A DNA stretch of 64,000 nucleotides, taken from Paenibacillus endophyticus (GTDB taxonomy: Bacteria; Bacillota; Bacilli; Paenibacillales; Paenibacillaceae). The stretch spans positions 124,001 through 188,000 of the forward strand of contig NZ_JACHXW010000005.1 in the NCBI RefSeq assembly GCF_014192395.1, given 5' to 3'. The notes beneath the pieces are model-generated. The model saw nothing but the letters and a program-made list of their open reading frames with translations. It ran no database searches and was not told where the DNA came from. Below, one piece after another: positions 27,641 through 36,372 of the stretch. How positions within the stretch are numbered: position 1 is the stretch's first letter; each line of letters opens with the position of its first letter. Both the position numbers and the translations under genes were made by a program.

Positions 27641-28220
27641 GGGATGCCTCCTCTTGCTTAGACAGCTGAATAATAAGCTGAACCTCGCCTTTGTTCATCC
27701 CCAGTTTCTTCGATATAATTTCTATCGATTTGCCCTGCTCATAAAGTGAAAAAAGATCCTTGTAGCGCGATTGTATCGACTGTTTATCCGTTTCTGCTTC
27801 TACTTGTGCATCCAGTATATGCATAGCCTCTTGCTGTGAAGGTACAGGGAACTGTGTTTGATTCGAATCGCTTGATGTATGCTGTGCGTATTCTATAGCT
27901 GATAAGCTGCCAGATTTACTCACTTTGGTGAGCGTATCTTGCAGCTGCTCCGTTAGCTGCTCGCATCTGGCTTCCAACTGCGCAATGCGCTGTTCTTTTC
28001 GAACAGCATCCGATTTCGATTCTTCTTGTGCGTTTTTTACTAAAAGAACCAGCTCTTCATTATCCTTTTCCATGTTCTCCATAAACTGCTCCAGCGCGTT
28101 CTCCATATTTTCCATGGATTTCGGCCGCGTTACTACTTCCTGCTTCTTGCGGGGCATAACTAAGCCGCCTACAATGACAACCGCTCCGAGTAAAATAATA
28201 TATTGCAAGTAAGGCTGCAT
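27633..28220 (-). CDS. SwrB-like membrane protein, DUF6115 family
   Basis: 195 residues with an N-terminal membrane helix (YIILLGAVVIVGGLVM), a coiled-coil stretch at about 35-105 rich in Glu, Gln and Lys, and a C-terminal helix-turn-helix-like segment near 165-190 (KDLFSLYEQGKSIEIISKKLG, then MNKGEVQLIIQLSKQ) typical of DUF6115. B. subtilis SwrB has the same layout and lies at the same place, between sigD and rpsB; it promotes maturation of the flagellar export apparatus. Sequence similarity to SwrB is limited to this architecture, so functional equivalence is likely but not certain. Confidence 0.75.
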   Translation of the reverse strand: MQPYLQYIILLGAVVIVGGLVMPRKKQEVVTRPKSMENMENALEQFMENMEKDNEELVLLVKNAQEESKSDAVRKEQRIAQLEARCEQLTEQLQDTLTKVSKSGSLSAIEYAQHTSSDSNQTQFPVPSQQEAMHILDAQVEAETDKQSIQSRYKDLFSLYEQGKSIEIISKKLGMNKGEVQLIIQLSKQEEASRA

Positions 28221-28253
28221 CGTTTTAGCCTGCCTTTCTAAAATAGCCTGGTT

Positions 28254-28580
28254 CTAAAGCTTTAAGTCCAATCGATGCCCTTTGTATGGATGTGCAGGTG
28301 GATGATCTTGCTCCTCATTATCTAAGCAAGGCTCTTTTCGCTCCTGTTTGGCGTTTCGGTAAGCATTACCTTGCTCTCCATCCTGATCATTGCGTATGTG
28401 AGCTCCATTGGATTGCTCAACAGCCGTATTCTTGCCGCGCAAAAGCTCGGTTTGTTTCGTTGTTTGAGCAGCCAGCGTATTCTGATCCGCCACTGGCTTA
28501 TGAAGTGCTTGACCATGCATGCCGCTAAATTCCTGCGTGCGCGGTATAGACATCTGTAAGTCAATCGATTTGAAGGTCAT
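28254..28580 (-). CDS. Uncharacterised small hydrophilic protein of the motility operon
   Basis: I do not recognise a named family. The 108-residue product starts MTFKSIDLQMSIPRTQEFSG, has no membrane helix or signal peptide, is rich in Gln, Asn, Lys and Glu in the middle, and ends in the basic/hydrophobic tail HPYKGHRLDLKL. The N-terminal IDLQMSIPRTQE and the C-terminal tail look like two conserved ends around a disordered centre. The ATG follows AAAGGGGTGAG. It lies between fapA and the SwrB-like gene and is clearly within the operon, so a role in flagellar assembly or regulation is plausible but unproven. Confidence 0.7.
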   Translation of the reverse strand: MTFKSIDLQMSIPRTQEFSGMHGQALHKPVADQNTLAAQTTKQTELLRGKNTAVEQSNGAHIRNDQDGEQGNAYRNAKQERKEPCLDNEEQDHPPAHPYKGHRLDLKL

Positions 28581-28617
28581 ATCAACTCACCCCTTTGGGT
28601 TATTGATCAACAATGAA

Positions 28618-30024
28618 CTAGCTTGAGTACGGTACTAACACGATATCTCCATCCGAATACCGAAAAGAAACCCGCTGGGAAGAATCCTTTACAAACTTTG
28701 TATATCGGCCAATTACAATTTTTGTCCCGCCATAAACAATATTGCTGACATCCACTTTTGAGCGTTCCGTATCCTCAAGCGTCCTTTCAATTTCAAGAAT
28801 TCGTGATTTGACAGCATCATTTTCCATGACGATCTGACGCTTGGACGTCGTTAATTTTATTCTCAGAGCAAGCTTTTCCGGAGTAAGATGTCCCGCAGCT
28901 GCTAGTTGATCAAGTATAGTAAGCGCTTTATCGGTTTTGTCAAGATTATCGAAATACTGCCTGCCTCTTGTTCTCAAATCGAGCAGTTCCGTACGGTACT
29001 CAGGATTGACACCAACTTCAATTATAGTTGCAGTAGACATCGAATTCCCTACCGTTCTTGCGCTAACCAAATCACCAGCTTGCACTAAACCACCTACAAT
29101 AAGGCCTTTAGCACCTGAACAAATGACATTCTTTCCAGCTTTTACATGAGAATGCATGATACTTTGAGAAACAAGCACCTCTTCGCCCGCTATTACATTA
29201 CTATCTTGAATAAAGCTGCTTCGTACGTTGCGAGCCGCTTTGACAAAACCTTTGTTCCCGCCTAATATCCCGCCTGTAATTTCAATTGAGCCTTCCGATT
29301 CAATTTCGGCACCTTCCACCCCGCCAATTACGCGAATATCGCCGGATGCCTTAATGCGGAAGCCGCTAAGAACGTTGCCCCTAATGACAACGGTACCTAC
29401 AAAATCAATGTTGCCAACGCTGTAATCAACGTCCCCATTAACCTCATAAACCGGAAAGACATTGATTTTTTCTTTATCTGTCAAAGAAATCAAACCATCT
29501 ATAGCGGAATACATTGCAGTTTGCTGATCGTTCAATACCACATTTTTGCCTACTTTAAAACGGACCGATTTCCCCGTCTTAGAAGGGATTTCTTCGCCTG
29601 TCACCGTTTTCCCCGCTGGACCTGGTGTGGGATCAAACCGCTCCGCAATCAATTGACCGCGTTTGACATTTTTTAGCTGTACAACCTCTTTGAAATCAAC
29701 TTTGCCATCCTCAAGCTCTGCTGGAGCCTTATTAGCTTTGTTCACATCATGTACTAGCTTAACGTATCCATCCTTGCCTGGTAGCGGCGGCTCCCCTTGT
29801 GCGATAAGTGTTTGTTCTTTGCAGTATGTGAGAGGATTAGTGCCAATCTGATTAAGAACTTCTGTTCGAAGACCATAAACGATTCCCTTGCTTCTTAGAA
29901 ACCGTTCAAGCTCATCGCCGTTACATTCGAATTCATCCGTAATCCTGCTAAATGTAATAAAGGCAGACAGCTTATCGGCTGATGTCTGGATGCTTAGGTA
30001 TGATTCTAATTGTAGATTATCCAC
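28618..30024 (-). CDS. FapA family protein (DUF342, polymer-forming beta-helix)
   Basis: 468 residues. The middle (about 180-340) is a series of short beta-strand repeats with Gly and Ile/Val at regular places (VVIRGNVLSGFRIKASGDIRV, GGVEGAEIESEGSIEITGGI), the right-handed beta-helix of the DUF342/FapA family. A helical coiled-coil segment follows near 345-415. FapA proteins have been linked to flagellar assembly and polar placement in some Gram-negatives. Start: GTG at 30024 behind GAGGAGG. It follows sigD by 15 bases. Its function in Firmicutes is not known. Confidence 0.85.
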   Translation of the reverse strand: MDNLQLESYLSIQTSADKLSAFITFSRITDEFECNGDELERFLRSKGIVYGLRTEVLNQIGTNPLTYCKEQTLIAQGEPPLPGKDGYVKLVHDVNKANKAPAELEDGKVDFKEVVQLKNVKRGQLIAERFDPTPGPAGKTVTGEEIPSKTGKSVRFKVGKNVVLNDQQTAMYSAIDGLISLTDKEKINVFPVYEVNGDVDYSVGNIDFVGTVVIRGNVLSGFRIKASGDIRVIGGVEGAEIESEGSIEITGGILGGNKGFVKAARNVRSSFIQDSNVIAGEEVLVSQSIMHSHVKAGKNVICSGAKGLIVGGLVQAGDLVSARTVGNSMSTATIIEVGVNPEYRTELLDLRTRGRQYFDNLDKTDKALTILDQLAAAGHLTPEKLALRIKLTTSKRQIVMENDAVKSRILEIERTLEDTERSKVDVSNIVYGGTKIVIGRYTKFVKDSSQRVSFRYSDGDIVLVPYSS

Positions 30025-30039
30025 CTGACTCCTCCTCTC

Positions 30040-30825
30040 TTAATGTTGCATGAGTTGATCTTTATGCTTAGCCAAAGCTCCTCGCAGCCGTAGAATGGCT
30101 TTGGAATGGAGCTGGGAGATTCTCGACGGTGATAGTGACATTACTTCTGCAATCTCACTCAAGGACAGCTCTTCATAATAAAACAATGAAACGACAGTTC
30201 GTTCCTTTTCCGTTAACCTGTCAATGCCTTTTACCAGCGATTCCTTAATGTAGAACTCATGTACTTTATGGTCAGGGTTTTTAGCTTTGTCATCCACAAG
30301 CAACGACATTCTCGTCTCTGACTCTTCTTCTCTTATCGGGTCTTCCAGCGAACATACGGTAGTGACCGAAATATCTTGCAACATATTCGTAAATTCCTTC
30401 TCTGTCAGCTCCAGATACTGGCTGATCTCCGCATCTGTGACAGAGCGCAAATATTGCTGTTCTAAATGCTGGTAGGCTTCTTCAACTCTTTTCGCTTTCT
30501 CTCTGACCGAACGCGGTACCCAATCTCCTTGTCTCAGCCCATCTATAATAGCTCCGCGAATTCGCCAAGATGCATAGGTCTCAAACTGTAAGCCGCGTTC
30601 GTAATCAAATTTCTCGATGGCATCGATTAGTCCCATCACACCATTGCTCGCAAGATCATCTTTTATAACGTTTTTGGGAAGTCCAATAGCCATTCGGTTT
30701 GTAACGTAATCAACTAAAGGCAAATATTGTTCGATCAGACTTTTTTTCGCTTCCAAATCGCCCTGTTCTCTCCAGGCTTGCCACATCTGCAAGTTTGTCA
30801 AATGAGGGGGTTTCTGCTCAGTCAT
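30040..30825 (-). CDS. sigD: Motility sigma factor SigD (FliA/WhiG class, sigma-28)
   Basis: RNA polymerase sigma factor for late flagellar, chemotaxis and autolysin genes. The 261 residues show region 2 (GVMGLIDAIEKFDYERGLQF followed by ETYASWRIRGAIIDGLRQ), region 3 and a region 4 helix-turn-helix (LSLSEIAEVMSLSPSRISQL). As in B. subtilis it sits near the 3' end of the long fla/che operon, where distance from the promoter is known to set SigD levels. It follows the upstream two-TM gene by 4 bases. Confidence 0.97.
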   Translation of the reverse strand: MTEQKPPHLTNLQMWQAWREQGDLEAKKSLIEQYLPLVDYVTNRMAIGLPKNVIKDDLASNGVMGLIDAIEKFDYERGLQFETYASWRIRGAIIDGLRQGDWVPRSVREKAKRVEEAYQHLEQQYLRSVTDAEISQYLELTEKEFTNMLQDISVTTVCSLEDPIREEESETRMSLLVDDKAKNPDHKVHEFYIKESLVKGIDRLTEKERTVVSLFYYEELSLSEIAEVMSLSPSRISQLHSKAILRLRGALAKHKDQLMQH

Positions 30826-30829
30826 CGAC

Positions 30830-31267
30830 TCACTCTCCTGTCAGGTGACGAATGGCTTTAACCAATTCTTCAGGTTGTGTATTTTTTGTAGATAGCAATT
30901 GCGGCGGGCTTAACGGTTTGAAATCAACTGCTGCATTATTGTGAGAATCAGTTGTCGGAGATGATCCTCCATCCTGCAGCTGCGATTTCAGCAATGCATT
31001 TAAATCCGCCGACTCGTCAGGTGTTTTTAAGTCAAGCTGTGTACCTTTACCATCATTATCTTCGAGTGAATCGCCCACTAATGAAGGAGGCTGAAGAATG
31101 TAGGCCAAAATGGCTCTTACTCCATACGCAAGAACAAAAAAAGCGATGAAAGCATACATACTTCTTAGCAGCATGACAACAATCGGATTATTTCCAATTG
31201 AGAAAGCTACCGTCAGCACGGTGCCGAAAATTCCAAATACGACATTCCATCGCCATGTTCCCAGCAT
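30830..31267 (-). CDS. Uncharacterised two-TM membrane protein between cheD and sigD
   Basis: No family recognised. The 145 residues start MLGTWRWNVVFGIFGTVLTV; two membrane helices lie at about 6-26 and 33-58, followed by a polar, probably disordered tail (about 65-125) and a short terminal helix PEELVKAIRHLTGE. The ATG at 31267 has AAAGGAG 7 bases upstream and begins one base after the cheD stop codon; an in-frame TTG further up would lie inside cheD. Four bases separate it from sigD. B. subtilis has no gene here. Tight coupling to cheD and sigD suggests a motility role, possibly as a membrane partner of SigD-operon products. Confidence 0.75.
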   Translation of the reverse strand: MLGTWRWNVVFGIFGTVLTVAFSIGNNPIVVMLLRSMYAFIAFFVLAYGVRAILAYILQPPSLVGDSLEDNDGKGTQLDLKTPDESADLNALLKSQLQDGGSSPTTDSHNNAAVDFKPLSPPQLLSTKNTQPEELVKAIRHLTGE

Positions 31268-31268
31268 A

Positions 31269-31763
31269 TCAAATCTCCTTTGTTCCAAACTGGACGCTTC
31301 TTATCGAAAGCATCCCGCTAATACTATCAAATTCAATTGTCCTTCCGAAACTGCCTCCCGTATCTTGTGAGATAATGGGAATTTTAAACCGGTGAAGCAT
31401 CTCCGTGCAGGATTCCACGTTACGGGGTCCAATTCTGAGTGAATCGGTATGCCCCGACATAGCAAACATCTGGGCGCCGCCCGCCATTTTAGCCTTCATG
31501 CTAATAACATGCGCGCCTGCCGCTAACATACGGTCCAGCAGCTCTGGGATGGCTGTATCTGCATACTTAGCCAAATTCATTTTGGTCTCACGGGCAATTT
31601 CTGAAGATGGCAGCATCACATGTGCCATTCCGGCTATTTTTCGAATGGGATCAAATAAAGTAAGTCCCACACAAGATCCTAAGCCGGTTGTTTTGAGTAT
31701 TGCTCCATCTGTTGCAATATTTAAATCAGCCATGCCGACTTTGACCAAATTATGTTGTATCAT
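31269..31763 (-). CDS. cheD: Chemoreceptor glutamine deamidase CheD
   Basis: Deamidates specific glutamines on chemoreceptors and interacts with CheC in adaptation. The 164 residues contain the catalytic Cys in GLGSCVGLTLFDP near residue 31, the catalytic His in MAHVMLPSS near 48, and the C-terminal DTGGSFGRTIEFDSISG segment typical of CheD. The ATG overlaps the cheC stop by 4 bases (ATGA), so the two partners are translationally coupled. Confidence 0.96.
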   Translation of the reverse strand: MIQHNLVKVGMADLNIATDGAILKTTGLGSCVGLTLFDPIRKIAGMAHVMLPSSEIARETKMNLAKYADTAIPELLDRMLAAGAHVISMKAKMAGGAQMFAMSGHTDSLRIGPRNVESCTEMLHRFKIPIISQDTGGSFGRTIEFDSISGMLSIRSVQFGTKEI

Positions 31764-32380
31764 TCAGAAACGACTCCCAAAGCCCTGAAAATTTTCTCAA
31801 ACGACTCTGGATCCGGAATCAGGAAGAAATGCCCTTCCAGTGATTGACGATCCTCTAAAAACGTCGTTTCAATTAATAGGGCCGAGTCGCCCATCTCACC
31901 GTACTGCATTAAACCATAGCTGAGTACAGCACCAGCCATATCAACTGCGATCGCAGGAACAGAAGGTGCCATTGTAAGATGAGTAAAATCTGCAAGTGAG
32001 GATAAATAAGAACCTGCCAGAATGTTGCCGATCTCGCAAAGCGCCGAGAGCTCCATTTCTGAATATCCCTCTTGCTCCTCCATATTTATCGAAAGCAGCT
32101 GCCTCAAGATTCTTCTCGCGGAGGCTTCTTCAATAATAAAAAACATATTGCCTGGTGCTTCGCCTTCCACCCTGAGGAAAACTGCAATTACAATTTGCTC
32201 AGAACCACCAACTCGTTCAGCGACTTCTTCGAACGGAAGCAGGCTTACCTTTGGCACAGCCATATCGACGGGTTTATCCAACAATCGTGATAGTGCAGTA
32301 GCAGCATTGCCTGCTCCGATATTGCCGACTTCTTTCAGTACATCCAGTTCAAACGCTTCAAATCGGCTAAATAAGCTCAC
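31760..32380 (-). CDS. cheC: CheY-P phosphatase CheC
   Basis: Phosphatase of the CheC/CheX/FliY class that removes phosphate from CheY and works with CheD. The 206 residues show two copies of the phosphatase signature: LDVLKEVGNIGAGNAATALS near the N-terminus and LSALCEIGNILAGSYLSSLA near residue 110. The start is a GTG at 32380, three bases after the cheW stop. Organised as cheA-cheW-cheC-cheD like B. subtilis. Confidence 0.96.
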   Translation of the reverse strand: MSLFSRFEAFELDVLKEVGNIGAGNAATALSRLLDKPVDMAVPKVSLLPFEEVAERVGGSEQIVIAVFLRVEGEAPGNMFFIIEEASARRILRQLLSINMEEQEGYSEMELSALCEIGNILAGSYLSSLADFTHLTMAPSVPAIAVDMAGAVLSYGLMQYGEMGDSALLIETTFLEDRQSLEGHFFLIPDPESFEKIFRALGVVSE

Positions 32381-32383
32381 CTC

Positions 32384-32845
32384 TTAAACCTCAAGCTGTT
32401 CGATTTGGATGATTTCATTCTTATTAAGTACCTCGGACAAGTTAAGCATGATGAGAAGTCGACCTTCACCAAGTTTAGCAATGCCTCTTAAGTATTTAGC
32501 TTTAATCCCGCCAACGATCTCAGGAGGCAAGTCGATTGCATCCGTATCAATATCGATTACGTCATTTGCTGAATCAACGATGAAACCTACCTCGATATCA
32601 GCTACAGCTACAACGATAATTCTTGAATTTTCTGTTGGTGTCGTTTCCGTAAGGTTAAAGCGACCGCGAAGGTCGATAACTGGGACGACAATACCGCGAA
32701 GGTTAATAACACCTTTTATAAATGCCGCAGTTTTAGGGACGCGAGTAATTGGAGACAGCCTTTCAATCGTGCGAACCTTATCTACTTCGATACCGTACTC
32801 TTCGTTGCCAAGCGCAAACACGATAACCTTTAATTCTTCTCCCAT
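32384..32845 (-). CDS. cheW: Chemotaxis coupling protein CheW
   Basis: Adaptor that links chemoreceptors to the CheA kinase. The 153 residues form a single CheW/SH3-like domain with the patterns FALGNEEYGIEVDKVRTIER near the start, ITRVPKTAAFIKGVINLRG, VPVIDLRGRF, and a terminal EGRLLIMLNLSEVL segment. It lies 13 bases after cheA and directly precedes cheC. Confidence 0.97.
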   Translation of the reverse strand: MGEELKVIVFALGNEEYGIEVDKVRTIERLSPITRVPKTAAFIKGVINLRGIVVPVIDLRGRFNLTETTPTENSRIIVVAVADIEVGFIVDSANDVIDIDTDAIDLPPEIVGGIKAKYLRGIAKLGEGRLLIMLNLSEVLNKNEIIQIEQLEV

Positions 32846-32858
32846 ACTAAAAACCTCC

Positions 32859-34940
32859 CTATTTGATTAGTGCATTCGGATCAATGATCAGTGCGACGTA
32901 ACCATCGCCTAGAATGGTAGCCCCCGAGATTGCTTCAACATTGGTCAAATATTTGCCCAACGTTTTCAAAACAATTTCACTTTGGCCGATAAACTCATCG
33001 ACCATCACAGCAGCCCATTTTTCACCTTTGCGCACGACTACGATTTCGGTTTCTGTCTCTTCGTTCTCATTGAAATCAGGAGAATCGAGTACTTTGCTTA
33101 GCGATACGAGCGGAATAATCACATTCCTAAACTCAATCATCTTATTGCCGTGCACATGCAGAATTTGTTCCTTGCGAATAATGCCGGTCTCAACGATTGA
33201 TGATAATGGAATGGCATACTTCTCGGAACCAAGCTTAATTAACATCGCAGATATAATCGACAGTGTGAGAGGCAATTGAACAGAGAACTTCGTTCCTCTG
33301 CCAAATGCAGAATCAATCGTAACATTGCCGCCGAGCGAAGTGATTTTCGAACGTACCACATCGAGCCCTACGCCTCGTCCGGAGATATCGGATATTTTAT
33401 CAGCAGTACTGAATCCAGCTGCAAATATAAGCATGTTAATTTCATCGGCAGACAATAGCTTCGCTTGTTCTTCGGTTACGACACCATTCTTAACAGCTGT
33501 TTTAAGCACGCGCTCGTGATGAATGCCTCGGCCGTCCTCTTCTACCTCAATGAATACATGGTTCCCGCTGTGATAAGCACGCAGGTAAATCGTTCCCGTC
33601 TCTGGCTTCCCTGCCGCTATTCGCTCTTCAACGGTTTCAATGCCGTGATCGACGGAATTTCTTAACAAGTGAACAAGAGGATCCCCTATTTCATCAATCA
33701 CCGTACGATCAAGCTCTGTATCGGCACCGGTAATGACAAGATCAATTTTTTTGTCCAGCGATTTCGCTAAATCGCGAATCATACGCGGAAAACGGTTAAA
33801 TACAGAATCCACCGGAACCATACGTAGTTTCAGTACGATACTTTGCAAATCGGAGCTGACTCGCGTCATATGCTCCACGGTTTCCGTTAAATCATTGCGT
33901 TTAATTTCACTTGAAAGCTGTTCTAGTCTTACTCGGTCGATAAGCAGCTCGCTGAATAGATTCATCAGCGCATCTAGTCTTTCAATATCAACACGAATGG
34001 TTCTAGAAACATTAGCAGGTGTATTTGCTGCTGCAGGTGCTTGTCCCTTAGCTGCTTGACTGCTCGGAGCTGCATCTTCTTTAGCTTTAGCAACGACAGG
34101 CGCTTCAATTTGAGCTGCCTCGACGGTCTCAACAGCCGCAGCCGCAGTGGACTGACCGAGTACAGCTAATGATTCAGCATCTAACAGTGTCACCTCAGCG
34201 GTTTCAATCTCAGAAATATTAAGAAGCTGGGATTGAAGATCCTCCTGCTTCAAGTTTGAGATCGTAAATACAGAAAAGGTAAAATCAAATTTTTCCTGCT
34301 CGATATCTTGCACGGATGGATCAGATTTAATGACCTCGCCATTTCGCTCGAGTAAATCAAAAACCATATAAGCACGAACGGCTTTCAGCATGCAATTATC
34401 GCGAATGGCGATTTGAATATGATAGACATTGTGGCCGGTCTCAATCGATTGAAGAAGAATTGAAGATTGGAATTCATCGAGCAGCATCGCCCCTGATGCG
34501 CTTGATATTGATGCATTAGCTGCAACGACAGGAGCTGCTGAAGCACTGCTCGCGCTGTAGTCGCTTTTAAGAATAATTTGCAATGACGCTACGATTGATG
34601 TGACGTCGGCTTTGCCTGTTCCTCCGCCAACAATATCCTGAACCATCGCTTCAAGGGCATCCAGCCCTTTGAACAATGTGTCAAAGATAAAGCTGTCCAT
34701 TTTGAGTTTGCTGTTACGTACGAGGTCTAATACGTTCTCCATTTCGTGTGTAAGTGCAGCCAAATCTTCGAAACCCATTGTTGCTGACATCCCTTTCAGC
34801 GTATGCGCTGATCGGAAGATGTTTTGAACGATACTAAGTTCTTCAGGCTCGCTTTCCAAACGAAGTAAATTTTCATTCAAGGATTGCAGGTGATCATTAG
34901 ATTCATCGATGAACATCGATAAATACGCATTCATATCCAT
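32859..34940 (-). CDS. cheA: Chemotaxis histidine kinase CheA
   Basis: Central kinase that autophosphorylates and passes phosphate to CheY and CheB. The 693 residues show the P1 Hpt domain with the phospho-His in SAHTLKGMSATMGF near 47, a P2-like docking domain (about 155-255), an Ala-rich linker, P3 dimerisation (about 310-370), the P4 HATPase domain (LRNSVDHGIE, DISGRGVGLDVV) and the CheW-like P5 domain (about 560-693). The ATG follows an AGGAGG site. It lies between cheB and cheW. Confidence 0.98.
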   Translation of the reverse strand: MDMNAYLSMFIDESNDHLQSLNENLLRLESEPEELSIVQNIFRSAHTLKGMSATMGFEDLAALTHEMENVLDLVRNSKLKMDSFIFDTLFKGLDALEAMVQDIVGGGTGKADVTSIVASLQIILKSDYSASSASAAPVVAANASISSASGAMLLDEFQSSILLQSIETGHNVYHIQIAIRDNCMLKAVRAYMVFDLLERNGEVIKSDPSVQDIEQEKFDFTFSVFTISNLKQEDLQSQLLNISEIETAEVTLLDAESLAVLGQSTAAAAVETVEAAQIEAPVVAKAKEDAAPSSQAAKGQAPAAANTPANVSRTIRVDIERLDALMNLFSELLIDRVRLEQLSSEIKRNDLTETVEHMTRVSSDLQSIVLKLRMVPVDSVFNRFPRMIRDLAKSLDKKIDLVITGADTELDRTVIDEIGDPLVHLLRNSVDHGIETVEERIAAGKPETGTIYLRAYHSGNHVFIEVEEDGRGIHHERVLKTAVKNGVVTEEQAKLLSADEINMLIFAAGFSTADKISDISGRGVGLDVVRSKITSLGGNVTIDSAFGRGTKFSVQLPLTLSIISAMLIKLGSEKYAIPLSSIVETGIIRKEQILHVHGNKMIEFRNVIIPLVSLSKVLDSPDFNENEETETEIVVVRKGEKWAAVMVDEFIGQSEIVLKTLGKYLTNVEAISGATILGDGYVALIIDPNALIK

Positions 34941-34984
34941 TTCCTAGCACCTCCTGTTAGTATGTTCTTGCGAGTGTGGCCTAT

Positions 34985-36346
34985 TTATTTCAGCATGGCT
35001 TGCACGAGTTGTGAAGCTATGTTTTGCAGCGGTACGATTTGATTGACACAGCCTGCTTCTACCGCAGATCTTGGCATCCCATAAACCACACAGGATTCTT
35101 CGGCTTCTGCAATAGATGTCTCAATCCCAGACTCTGATAACAGCTTCATCCCTTTTGCGCCGTCGCTTCCCATTCCTGTCATAATAACAGCATGACGTTT
35201 AAGCTCACGAATCGGCAGTAAAGATTCAAACAGAACATCAACGGATGGACGATGACCATTTCGCTGCGGCTGCTCGGTGAGCCTAATGAAGTATCCGGCG
35301 GCATCCTTTGCAAGCTCCATATGAAAAGCACCTGGTGCGATATAAACCTTCCCTGCTACAACTCTCTCGCCCTGCTCCGCCTCTACAACATGAAGCTCGC
35401 TAAAGCTGTCTAACCGCTGAGCTAGCGACTTTGTAAACTTAGGAGGCATATGCTGAACGATAAGTACAGGTGCTGGAAAGTCGCCTGGTAAAGAGGTAAT
35501 AACTTCATGCAGGGCCCTAGGACCTCCTGTAGATGTACCGATAGCCACAATATGCTTAAAGGTTCCAGTCGCTCCGCTAGTCTTGCTTTTTTTGATACTA
35601 GGCGGTTCAGGAATTAAAGGCTTAATCTCTGGAAGTTTCGACTTCACAACCGGCTTCAGTGTTGGAGCCGTTAGCTTCGCATTATTCGGAGCAGGAGTTT
35701 CAGATCGTTTAGATTTTTGCTGTTTATGTAAAGGGGATACCGAACGCTGCGTCACTTGCTGCTCCTCTGGCTTCGGAATCAAGATCGAGTCCGAACTAAA
35801 TGGTGCAGTCGGCTGAGTGGGAAGGCTTGGCTCCACAGGTTGTACTTTCTTCTCTATCGCAGCAGAAATCTGCTGCTTGGCTTGATGGTTTTCTGCAATA
35901 ATAGAAGCGGATTTCTCATTAATGGAGATAACAGGCTGATAACGCTTGGTTAATACTGCAATCCGCAACTTTTCTAGTAGGACCTCTCCAACCTGATGAA
36001 TATCATTTGAAATGGCGCTCGAAGGCTTACGGATAAAGTCAAAGGCCCCGAACTGAAGCGCTTTGATCGTTTCTCTCGTATTATCCTCACTAATACCTGA
36101 CAGCATAATAACAGGTGTTGGGTTTTCTTTCATAATGGCTTGCAAGGCTTCAATGCCGTTCATTAGAGGCATTTCCAAATCCAAGGTAACAGCATCTGGC
36201 TTCCATTCACGCACTGCTTCAATCGCTTCTTGGCCGTTCACGGCAGTAGCCACAATTGTAAATTGCGGGTCTTGAACGATCAAATCACTAATAATCTTCC
36301 GCATGAATCCGGAATCATCAACAACAAGTACGCGGTAAGGAACCAT
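34985..36346 (-). CDS. cheB: Chemotaxis methylesterase/response regulator CheB, long-linker form
   Basis: Removes methyl groups from chemoreceptors (and deamidates) when phosphorylated by CheA. The receiver domain (about 1-125) has the VVDDSGFMR start and phospho-Asp in PDAVTLDLEMPLMNG. The C-terminal methylesterase (about 265-453) shows the Ser site GTSTGGPRALHEV, the His in VQHMPPKFTKSLAQR and the Asp in MTGMGSDGAKGM. The linker between them is about 130 residues, rich in Pro, Ser, Lys and Gln, whereas most CheB proteins total about 350 residues. The ATG at 36346 has GAGGAG 7 bases upstream. Confidence 0.96.
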   Translation of the reverse strand: MVPYRVLVVDDSGFMRKIISDLIVQDPQFTIVATAVNGQEAIEAVREWKPDAVTLDLEMPLMNGIEALQAIMKENPTPVIMLSGISEDNTRETIKALQFGAFDFIRKPSSAISNDIHQVGEVLLEKLRIAVLTKRYQPVISINEKSASIIAENHQAKQQISAAIEKKVQPVEPSLPTQPTAPFSSDSILIPKPEEQQVTQRSVSPLHKQQKSKRSETPAPNNAKLTAPTLKPVVKSKLPEIKPLIPEPPSIKKSKTSGATGTFKHIVAIGTSTGGPRALHEVITSLPGDFPAPVLIVQHMPPKFTKSLAQRLDSFSELHVVEAEQGERVVAGKVYIAPGAFHMELAKDAAGYFIRLTEQPQRNGHRPSVDVLFESLLPIRELKRHAVIMTGMGSDGAKGMKLLSESGIETSIAEAEESCVVYGMPRSAVEAGCVNQIVPLQNIASQLVQAMLK

Positions 36347-36372
36347 TCTTTTCACTCCTCACTTCCAAAGGA

